Below, in pieces: positions 1 to 5,302 of a DNA stretch of 5,852 nucleotides (positions within the stretch are counted from its first letter, which is position 1; the number at the start of each line of letters is the position of its first letter). The notes beneath the pieces were generated by a model. That model saw nothing but the letters and a program-made list of their open reading frames with translations. It ran no database searches and was not told the DNA's origin. A program made the translations under genes and the position numbers. The DNA comes from Alphaproteobacteria bacterium (GTDB taxonomy: Bacteria; Pseudomonadota; Alphaproteobacteria; UBA828): the NCBI GenBank assembly GCA_029937205.1, contig JAPYQV010000197.1:1-5852 (forward strand), written 5' to 3'.

Positions 1-666
1 GGATGCCGTTTCTTCAGGCTTCAATATTGCGCTCTCGCCTGTCGTGGACGACGCATCAGCGCCTGCGGTAGCCGGATCCGAAAGGCTGGTATCCGCTGCA
101 ATGCCCTCCTCGGAAGCGATCGACACCATCACTTTATTATCGTCGGAAAGTCCGGCGGCCTCGGTCAATGTGGTCGACACATCGGCCACGAGATCGGTCG
201 CAATCTGACCTTCCGTCGAGTAAACGCGCCAGCCGCCATAGGCCAGTCCGGCCAAAATCAGAACCACCAGGATCAGCCACGGTTTCGGCTTGCCACCTTC
301 CTTTGGCGGCACCGGAAAAGTTAAATCGCGCTGCGCATTACCGGAGGCGGTTTCGCGTTTCAAGCGCGTAATCATCTCATCGGGATCGAGGCCGAGATGT
401 TTGCTGTAGCTGCGCAGGAAGCCGACGGCGTACGTCATGCCCGGCAAATCGTCAAAGCGCCCTTCTTCAAGTGCTTCAAGATAAATCAGGCGAATGCGAA
501 GCGCTGTGGCGACGTCTTTCAGTTCGTATCCCGCGACCATGCGGGCGCGCGACAGGGCAGCGCAAAGGCTCGGTACTTCGGTGGCCCCGGGACCGCCGAC
601 CTCGCGCAAGGGCGGAAGTCCGCCCAACTCTGGTTCGAGAGATTCGGCCTCTCTTCGCTCTACCAT
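1..666 (-). CDS. rodZ: RodZ-like HTH/transmembrane protein, 3' end beyond window
   Basis: Seen: an open frame of 222 codons from an ATG at 666 to the left edge with no stop. Residues about 33-105 form an HTH_25-type helix-turn-helix domain, including RMVAGYELKDVATALRIR and TYAVGFLRSYSKHLGL. A Lys/Pro-rich stretch (about 121-129) precedes one membrane helix (about 130-147, core LILVVLILAGLAYGG). An Ala/Ser/Thr/Asp-rich linker follows. This is the RodZ layout: a cytoplasmic HTH that binds MreB, a single bitopic helix, and a periplasmic C-terminal DUF4115 domain, which is not in the window. Known role: scaffold for the MreB elongation machinery at the inner membrane. Start choice: a GAGG motif lies 7 bases before the ATG, and an in-frame TGA lies further upstream. 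An in-frame TTG a few codons earlier is a weaker alternative. In related genomes ispG often follows this gene, which I cannot see here. The family is clear; true RodZ function is inferred. Confidence 0.85.
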   Translation of the reverse strand, partial: MVERREAESLEPELGGLPPLREVGGPGATEVPSLCAALSRARMVAGYELKDVATALRIRLIYLEALEEGRFDDLPGMTYAVGFLRSYSKHLGLDPDEMITRLKRETASGNAQRDLTFPVPPKEGGKPKPWLILVVLILAGLAYGGWRVYSTEGQIATDLVADVSTTLTEAAGLSDDNKVMVSIASEEGIAADTSLSDPATAGADASSTTGESAILKPEETAS

Positions 667-959
667 TCCGCCGCCTCTTCGTTTCAACCGATCTTCGGCT
701 AAAACTCAATTACACGGGCAATTCTCATATTCGAGTCGCACAGCAAGGCCGGTTACTGACCTGCGCCAGAACCCGCCTCGTCTCCGATTGCCGTTCGCGG
801 CTTTTGACTCACCTTAACACTGCTAATCTTGAAATAGCGAAGCGGTGGCTAGTGCCTTGTCTTTACGGCAATTCAGCAAATTAGCACCACCCCGTGCAGG
901 GCGCAATTAATAATATGTCACCGCATTATTCCCAGCCGCAGATGCGCGCCCGAGCATAT
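667..959. other. Gap between the flavoprotein gene and rodZ, no gene seen
   Basis: This stretch lies upstream of rodZ and downstream of the flavoprotein gene, both on the minus strand. I find no convincing coding frame, RNA gene, strong -35/-10 pair or Rho-independent terminator. The only structures are small: a 6-base AT inverted repeat (AATAAT 909-914 with ATTATT 925-930), and a 4-base GC stem with a TTCG loop at 790-801 followed by TTTT on the plus strand. Its size suggests that rodZ has its own promoter here, but I cannot place it. Read-through from the flavoprotein gene is equally possible. Confidence 0.5.
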
Positions 960-2003
960 TTATCCCGCACCTGTGGATAACCGTTCCCGCCCGCGGCAAA
1001 GTGCGCTGACCGCCTGATCCATCAATTCCTCGATAATTTCAGCGACCGGTTGCTCGCTAACAACCATGCCGACGCTTTGCCCGGCCATCATCGAGCCGTT
1101 TTCCGTGTCGCCATCGATGATCGCGCGGCGCAACGATCCGGCCCAAAACCGCTCAATAACAAGTTGGGCTGCTTTTTGATCAAGCTCGCCACTGCGAAAG
1201 CGCGCGATGGCATCGCGCTGCGCCTCGAAAAACTGCTCGGTCGCTTTGTTGGTGAGCGCCCGCACCGGAATGACCGGAAAATCCGGATCGAGTTGAACCG
1301 AGAGCTGCGCATCACGCGCCTTGGCATGGAGAAAGGCCTTTTTGAATTTCTCGTGGGCGATCGATTCAGTGGCGCACACAAAGCGCGTGCCGATCTGGCA
1401 GCCCGATGCGCCCATCTGCAAAAAAAATGCCATGGCATCGCCGCGGCCGATGCCGCCGCCAACAAATATTGGCACGTCTTTCAGGTGCGGGAGGATTTCC
1501 TGGCACAGCACACTGGTCGCCACCGGGCCGGTATGGCCGCCGGCCTCCATGCCTTCAATGATGAACGCATCGACGCCTTGGCGGATCATTTTTTTCGCCA
1601 CCATCAATGTCGGCGCAAAAGCGATGACTTTCACGCCCGCCTTGTTCAGGCGCTCAGTTGCCGTACGCGGCGGCAATCCACCGGCCAGGACGACATGCCC
1701 GACGCCTTCATCGATGCAGAACTGCAACAGCTCATCGAGTTCCGGATGCATGATGATCACGTTGACGCCGAACGGCTTGTCGGTGAGGGCGAATGTTCCC
1801 TTGATCTCTTCACGCAGTTCATCGGGGCTCAACGAACCGGTTGCAATAACGCCGAAAGCACCGCCGTTCGAGATCGCGGCGACGAGGTGACGCTCTGACA
1901 GCCACGTCATCGCACCGCCGACGATGGCGTAGCGCACGCCGAGAAATTCACGGCCGCGCGCTGATAGGGCGTCAAGTTCGGTGCGGGCGCTGTTACTGTT
2001 CAT
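960..2003 (-). CDS. FabK/nitronate monooxygenase family flavoprotein
   Basis: A 347-residue TIM-barrel FMN oxidoreductase of the NMO/FabK (2-nitropropane dioxygenase-like) family. Seen: the N-terminal flavin-site motif IVGGAMTWLSE (27-37); LTDKPFGVN (73-81); the family signature EGMEAGGHTGP (150-160) holding the probable catalytic His157; a phosphate-binding stretch FVGGGIGRGDAMA (180-192); and QIGTRFVCATES (203-214). The C-terminal part has VRALTNKAT (247-255) and GDTENGSMMAGQSVG (298-312), which resemble FabK enoyl-ACP reductase II as much as nitronate monooxygenases. Activity is therefore either FMN- and NAD(P)H-dependent reduction of enoyl-ACP or flavin-dependent oxidation of alkyl nitronates; sequence alone does not decide. 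The protein is cytoplasmic, with no signal peptide. Start: the ATG at 2003 overlaps the end of lysC by 11 bases, implying translational coupling. An in-frame ATG at 2021 would add six residues. Neither has a good Shine-Dalgarno. Family membership is confident; exact substrate is not. Confidence 0.88.
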   Translation of the reverse strand: MNSNSARTELDALSARGREFLGVRYAIVGGAMTWLSERHLVAAISNGGAFGVIATGSLSPDELREEIKGTFALTDKPFGVNVIIMHPELDELLQFCIDEGVGHVVLAGGLPPRTATERLNKAGVKVIAFAPTLMVAKKMIRQGVDAFIIEGMEAGGHTGPVATSVLCQEILPHLKDVPIFVGGGIGRGDAMAFFLQMGASGCQIGTRFVCATESIAHEKFKKAFLHAKARDAQLSVQLDPDFPVIPVRALTNKATEQFFEAQRDAIARFRSGELDQKAAQLVIERFWAGSLRRAIIDGDTENGSMMAGQSVGMVVSEQPVAEIIEELMDQAVSALCRGRERLSTGAG

Positions 2004-3243
2004 CCAACCGGTAAGCGGCATGGAGCGCGCGCACAGCGCGTTCGGTATGCTCTTCTGCGATCAGAACACTGATCTTTATTTCCGATGTGGAGATGACCTG
2101 GATATTGATCTTTTGCTCGGCCAGGGCGGAAAACATCGTTTGCGCCACGCCGGCATGGCTTTGCATGCCGACCCCGATAACCGAGACCTTGGCCACATTG
2201 CTATCGCTTAACACTTTCTCAAATTCGAGCGTGTCCTGCTCTTTTCGAAGTGCGTCGATCGCACGCTCGGCATCTTCGCGGGTGATGGTGAAAGTGATAT
2301 CCGTCGCCTTGCCGTCATGCGAGACATTCTGCACGATCATGTCGATATTGATTCCGGCCTCTGACAGCGGCGCCAGAATGTCGGCAGCCACGCCCGGCTT
2401 GTCGGGCACGCGCACGACTGTGATCTTGGCGTCATCGCGGCTATAGGCGATGCCTGTAACCATATTATGTTCAACATCATCTTCTAAAGGCATGCCCCAA
2501 ACATCCGTAATTATTGTTCCCTCGATCAAGGTTCCCGGCAGATCGGCGAAACTCGACAACACCTGGATCGGCAGGCGATGGCGGAGCGCCATGCGCACCG
2601 AACGCGGATCGAGCACCTTGGCCCCCAGAGAGGCCAGTTCGAGCATCTCCTCGCAGGTGATCTTGTCAAGCTTGCGCGCATTGTTGACGATCCACGGGTC
2701 GGCGGTAAAGATCCCGGTAACGTCCGAATAGAGATCGCAGCGCGCCGCTTCCAATGCCACCGCCAGAGCCACCGCCAGCGTATCCGAGCCGCCGCGCCCG
2801 ACGGTGGTTATCCGGCCCTCTGGCGACAGGCCCTGAAATCCGGCCACCACCGGCACACCGCCGGTCTCCATCAACTGCCGGATATCGCCGGTCTCAATTT
2901 CAAGAATACGGGCGCGGGCGTGACTGGCGCTGGTACGCACCGGCAATTGCCAGCCAAGCCACGAGCGCGCATCGATGCCCAAACGCTGCAGTGCCAACGC
3001 CACCAGGCCGCTGGTTACCTGCTCGCCGCTCGAGACCACCACGTCATATTCTGCCGTGTCGCAATTCGGCGCCATGTCCCGCGTCCAGCCGACAAGCTGG
3101 TCGGTGACGCCGGCCATGGCGGAAACCACAACGGCGACCTGGTTGCCGGCGTCGAGCTCGGCCTTGACCCGGCGCGCAACGCGCCGGATCGGTCCCAAAT
3201 GGGATACCGAAGTCCCACCGAATTTCTGTACAATCAAAGCCAT
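1993..3243 (-). CDS. lysC: Aspartokinase (aspartate kinase), class with two ACT domains
   Basis: Phosphorylates L-aspartate with ATP (EC 2.7.2.4), the committed step to lysine/diaminopimelate, threonine and methionine, in the cytosol. Seen in the 416-residue product: KFGGTSV (7-13) at the N-terminus; SGEQVTSGLVALALQ (72-86), a substrate-site motif; TTVGRGGSDT (146-155); the nucleotide-binding segment YSDVTGIFTADPW (172-184); and EMLELASLGAKVLDPRSV (199-216). Two ACT regulatory domains follow, about 273-335 (DKPGVAADIL, GINIDMIVQNVS) and about 350-412 (VGMQSHAGVA, INIQVISTSEIKISVL), as in enzymes under end-product feedback. Length is normal for the family. Oddity: the usual ...VYTTDPR... segment reads IFTADPW here, changing two positions thought to contact the nucleotide. 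Start: the ATG at 3243 places KFGGTSV where the family has it; the frame extends to a TTG at 3300, but the extra residues do not look native. No clear Shine-Dalgarno precedes the ATG. Divergent from ubiG; its stop lies inside the next gene's start. Confidence 0.95.
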   Translation of the reverse strand: MALIVQKFGGTSVSHLGPIRRVARRVKAELDAGNQVAVVVSAMAGVTDQLVGWTRDMAPNCDTAEYDVVVSSGEQVTSGLVALALQRLGIDARSWLGWQLPVRTSASHARARILEIETGDIRQLMETGGVPVVAGFQGLSPEGRITTVGRGGSDTLAVALAVALEAARCDLYSDVTGIFTADPWIVNNARKLDKITCEEMLELASLGAKVLDPRSVRMALRHRLPIQVLSSFADLPGTLIEGTIITDVWGMPLEDDVEHNMVTGIAYSRDDAKITVVRVPDKPGVAADILAPLSEAGINIDMIVQNVSHDGKATDITFTITREDAERAIDALRKEQDTLEFEKVLSDSNVAKVSVIGVGMQSHAGVAQTMFSALAEQKINIQVISTSEIKISVLIAEEHTERAVRALHAAYRLDEQ

Positions 3244-3257
3244 TATTTTTTCACATT

Positions 3258-3277
3258 CGCGCCCCACGATCGGCGCG
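3258..3277 (-). promoter_or_regulatory. GC-rich hairpin in the lysC leader
   Basis: A perfect 6-base inverted repeat, CGCGCC and GGCGCG, with an 8-base spacer, lies 14 bases upstream of the lysC ATG. On the lysC strand it is followed by an A-rich stretch (GTGAAAAAATA) leading into the start codon. No T-run follows it in the lysC direction, nor on the other strand after the hairpin, so it is not a standard terminator. In the mRNA it would form a stable stem right next to the ribosome landing site. Whether it regulates anything is inference. Confidence 0.4.
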
Positions 3278-3300
3278 GGCGGGCTTCCCTCGAACAACAA

Positions 3301-3328
3301 TTGATCGAAGGGCGGCTATACATACTGT
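3301..3328 (+). promoter_or_regulatory. Candidate ubiG promoter
   Basis: TTGATC (3301-3306) and TACTGT (3323-3328) are spaced by 16 bases, each matching four of six sigma-70 consensus positions. Transcription would begin roughly 30 bases before the ubiG ATG. Its -10 overlaps the candidate lysC -10 on the other strand. Tentative. Confidence 0.3.
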
Positions 3329-3347
3329 GTTAGATTCGTGTAGGCAA
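3319..3347 (-). promoter_or_regulatory. Candidate lysC promoter
   Basis: On the minus strand, TTGCCT (3347-3342) and TATGTA (3324-3319) are spaced by 17 bases, in the 119-base gap between the two divergent genes. The match to the sigma-70 consensus is partial: good in the -35, weak in the -10. Transcription would begin about 70 bases before the lysC ATG, so the GC hairpin would be in the leader. Tentative. Confidence 0.25.
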
Positions 3348-3353
3348 GCACGC

Positions 3354-3357
3354 GGAG
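3354..3357 (+). promoter_or_regulatory. Shine-Dalgarno fixing the ubiG start
   Basis: GGAG sits 5 bases before the ATG at 3363. The same frame also opens at a GTG at 3327, but that codon has no such motif and the added residues lack UbiG character, so the ATG at 3363 is preferred. Confidence 0.7.
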
Positions 3358-3362
3358 AAACC

Positions 3363-4121
3363 ATGCCACAACAAGACCGAGCGCCTGAAACCGGGGCCAG
3401 CATCGATGACGCCGAAATTGCGCGCTTCGCCGCGTTGGCCGAAAAATGGTGGCAGCCCGGGGGGCCGTTCCGGGCGCTGCACGCCATTAACGTTCCGCGC
3501 CTGACCTTTATTCGCGATCACCTGTGCCGTATTCACCAGCGCGATAGCCGCGATATGCAGCCGCTTAAGGGACTGCGGTTGTTGGATATCGGCTGCGGCG
3601 GCGGATTGATCGCCGAGCCCCTGGCCCGCCTCGGCGCCGAGGTGACGGCGATCGATGCCGGCGAAGATGCTATCGCTGCGGCCCGCCTACATGCCGAAAA
3701 TTCGGGCCTCACCATCTATTACCGGCATATCAGCGCCGAACAGTTGGCGCTCGAAGCGGAGCGTTTCGATTGCGTGCTGACATTGGAAGTGGTTGAGCAT
3801 GTTGCCGATTTGCCGGGCTTTCTCGAAGCCTGCGCCGAATTGATCCGGCCCGGCGGCACGTTTTTCGCCGCCACCCTCAACCGTACCGCGGCCTCCTACC
3901 TGCTCGCCATCGTCGCGGCGGAACGAATTCTGCGCTGGCTGCCGCCCGGCATGCATAAATGGTCGAAATTCGTCAGGCCGTCAGAGCTTGTCGCGCCGCT
4001 GCGGCGCCACGGGGTCGCGATTCAGGAGATCAGCGGCATCAGTTATGATCCGCTAGCGCGCAACTGGTCGCTCAGCCGCAAGCTTGATGTGAACTACATT
4101 GCGCTCGGTGTCAAAAATTAA
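3363..4121 (+). CDS. ubiG: Ubiquinone biosynthesis O-methyltransferase UbiG
   Basis: SAM-dependent class I methyltransferase that performs both O-methylations in ubiquinone synthesis (EC 2.1.1.222 and 2.1.1.64), on polyprenyl substrates at the inner face of the membrane. Seen in the 252-residue product: the N-terminal UbiG signature FAALAEKWWQPGGPFRALHA (22-41) with INVPRLTFI after it; SAM motif I LLDIGCGGGLIAEPLARLG (73-91); acidic motif VTAIDAG (94-100); motif LEVVEHVADLPGFL (141-154); IRPGGTFFAATLNRT (161-175), which includes the family's TLNRT; and a C-terminal half with LPPGMHKWSKFVRPSEL (193-209) and GISYDPLARNWSLSR (225-239), both highly typical of UbiG. Length is close to the E. coli enzyme (about 240). 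It is transcribed away from lysC and converges on the DUF1178 gene, so it appears to be a single-gene unit on its strand. The assignment is firm; a second, unrelated methyltransferase gene lies further right. Confidence 0.96.
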   Translation: MPQQDRAPETGASIDDAEIARFAALAEKWWQPGGPFRALHAINVPRLTFIRDHLCRIHQRDSRDMQPLKGLRLLDIGCGGGLIAEPLARLGAEVTAIDAGEDAIAAARLHAENSGLTIYYRHISAEQLALEAERFDCVLTLEVVEHVADLPGFLEACAELIRPGGTFFAATLNRTAASYLLAIVAAERILRWLPPGMHKWSKFVRPSELVAPLRRHGVAIQEISGISYDPLARNWSLSRKLDVNYIALGVKN

Positions 4122-4133
4122 GTATCTGTTATT

Positions 4134-4156
4134 AAACAATTAAATTGATATTGTTT
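4134..4156. terminator. Weak AT-rich hairpin between convergent genes
   Basis: AAACAAT (4134-4140) is mirrored by ATTGTTT (4150-4156) around a 9-base loop, in the 53-base AT-rich gap between ubiG and the oppositely oriented DUF1178 gene. A T-run follows on the plus strand, and T/A-rich sequence follows in the other direction. Position fits a shared terminator, but the stem contains only one GC pair, so intrinsic termination would be weak. Confidence 0.25.
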
Positions 4157-4174
4157 TGAAATAAACCGGTATTT

Positions 4175-4657
4175 TCAGGAATCATGGCGCGGCAACCACG
4201 GCATTTGGCTGACCTCGATGCCTTCTTCGGCCAGCTCGGCCGCCTCTTCCTTGCTGGCATCGCCGTAGATATTTCGCTTCTCCACTTCGCCATGGTGAAT
4301 CTTGCGCGCTTCCTCGGGAAATTTCTCTCCCACATTGTCGAAATTCTGCTCGACCACCTCGCGCATTTTGCGCAAGGTCTTGATTGCCTGGCCCATTTGC
4401 TCGGGTGTCGGCGCGCCCGGCGGCAAGCTCATGGCAGGTGGCCCACCGGTCCTGGCTGGCGCACCGCCGCCGCGGCCACGGCCCTTGCCGGTACCGGCGG
4501 GAATATTCGGCGCCATGGGCGCTTTCTCGACATTCTGGTCACCGCAAATCGGGCAGCCGATTTCGCCCGCCGCCACCTGGCTATCGAACGTGCCGGAATC
4601 GGCGAACCACGCCTCGAACACATGCTCCTGCGGGCATTTCAAATCAAAGACAATCAT
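4175..4657 (-). CDS. DUF1178 family zinc-ribbon-like protein
   Basis: A 160-residue protein of family DUF1178, widespread in Alpha- and Betaproteobacteria and of unknown function. Seen: N-terminal half with LKCPQEHVFEAWFADSGTFD (6-25), then CPICG (35-39) and VEKAPMAPNIP (43-53). Cys8, His12, Cys35 and Cys38 could form a zinc ribbon. A low-complexity Gly/Arg/Pro linker (about 55-86) follows, then a helical C-terminal part: TLRKMREVVEQNFDNVGEKF (94-113), EEARKIHHGE (115-124), and RNIYGDASKEEAAELAEEGI (128-147), the family's characteristic ending. No signal peptide or membrane segment. Start at 4657 is supported by the usual DUF1178 N-terminus; no strong Shine-Dalgarno is visible. In many relatives this gene travels with a nitrilase-type hydrolase and glutaredoxin gene; here its upstream neighbour is instead a divergent methyltransferase gene. 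Family confident, function unknown. Confidence 0.9.
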   Translation of the reverse strand: MIVFDLKCPQEHVFEAWFADSGTFDSQVAAGEIGCPICGDQNVEKAPMAPNIPAGTGKGRGRGGGAPARTGGPPAMSLPPGAPTPEQMGQAIKTLRKMREVVEQNFDNVGEKFPEEARKIHHGEVEKRNIYGDASKEEAAELAEEGIEVSQMPWLPRHDS

Positions 4658-4742
4658 CGCAATTGGCCCAACGCCGTTCTAAACTTCGATAGACTCACAT
4701 TGAGCACCATATATCGTTACGAAATCAAACGTCTACAATAAG

Positions 4743-5282
4743 ATGCACACATCCTCCGATCATCACCGGCGCGGGCCGCCCTCTGCTTGGGTTCTGCGCT
4801 TCGCCGATACCCTCCATCCGAGCGGCAATGTGCTCGATCTGGCGTGCGGCAGCGGACGACACAGCCTCTATCTGCTCGAACGCGGACATCCCGTCACGGC
4901 GTGCGACATCGATATCGAAGGCGTGACCGATCTTGCGGAAATGCCGGGCCTGGAGCTTATCGAGGCCGATCTCGAAAACGCCGCATGGCCCTTCGCAGAC
5001 CGGAAATTCTCGGCGATCGTCGTTACCAATTACCTCCACCGCCCATTATTTCCGCATATTCTTGCAGCCTTAGCGCCGGGAGGCGTGTTGATTTACGAGA
5101 CATTCGCAGCGGGAAACGAACGTTTCGGCCGGCCGCGCAATCCGGATTTTTTGTTGCGGCGCGGTGAATTGCTGAGCGGCGTTCTCGGCGGATTGACCAT
5201 CATCGCCTATGAGGACATGGAAATCAGCGAACCGCGACGCGCCACTATTCAGAGAGTCTGCGCGTGCAATTCCGCTTCTTGA
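4743..5282 (+). CDS. TehB-like class I SAM-dependent methyltransferase
   Basis: A 179-residue small methyltransferase. Seen: an N-terminal PSAWVLRFADTLHPSG (12-27), glycine-rich SAM motif I NVLDLACGSGRHSLYLLERG (29-48), VTACDID (51-57) as the acidic strand-2 motif, LIEADLENAAWPF (72-84), VTNYLHRPLFPHI (94-106), and LAPGGVLIYETFAAGNERFG (110-129). FGRPRNPDFLLRRGELL (128-144) is characteristic of this TehB/UbiE-like subgroup, and the C-terminal RRATIQRVCA (165-174) is normal, so the gene is complete. Substrate unknown; nothing here shows tellurite resistance. Start: an in-frame TGA at 4701 rules out long extensions and no ATG, GTG or TTG lies between it and 4743. Shine-Dalgarno is poor. Divergent from the DUF1178 gene (85-base gap) and 20 bases before the next gene on the same strand, so probably cotranscribed with it. 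Confidence 0.9.
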   Translation: MHTSSDHHRRGPPSAWVLRFADTLHPSGNVLDLACGSGRHSLYLLERGHPVTACDIDIEGVTDLAEMPGLELIEADLENAAWPFADRKFSAIVVTNYLHRPLFPHILAALAPGGVLIYETFAAGNERFGRPRNPDFLLRRGELLSGVLGGLTIIAYEDMEISEPRRATIQRVCACNSAS

Positions 5283-5302
5283 ATTGGTAGGATGTCGATA
5301 CC

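Noticed and set aside
790..805. Small GCCG-TTCG-CGGC stem followed by TTTT on the plus strand, resembling a terminator
   Set aside because: The stem is only four pairs and no plus-strand gene precedes it. The flanking genes are read on the other strand, where it has no T-run.
397..884. Overlapping plus-strand open frames (to 702, 817 and 884) and one on the minus strand (709-476)
   Set aside because: They lie over the RodZ-like gene in wrong frames and have low-complexity, Arg-rich products. The RodZ-like frame, with HTH and membrane helix, explains the region up to 666.
909..930. AATAAT/ATTATT inverted repeat just after the flavoprotein gene
   Set aside because: Six AT pairs with a 10-base loop are too weak for a terminator, and such repeats occur by chance in AT-rich gaps.
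1050..1898. Long plus-strand open frame (282 codons) antisense to the flavoprotein gene
   Set aside because: Its residues show no family resemblance and are rich in Arg, Ala and His, as expected from the complement of GC-biased codons. The minus-strand gene has unmistakable conserved motifs.
3244..3300. N-terminal extension of LysC from a TTG at 3300
   Set aside because: The added 19 residues cover the leader hairpin, and aspartokinases begin a few residues before KFGGTSV, matching the ATG at 3243.
2578..3333. Plus-strand open frame (251 codons) antisense to lysC
   Set aside because: Same artefact: no recognisable domain, and it covers well-conserved aspartokinase coding sequence.
4132..4335. 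Minus-strand open frame of 67 codons overlapping the end of the DUF1178 gene
   Set aside because: Out of frame with the conserved DUF1178 ending, no homologous features, Arg/Lys-rich shadow composition.
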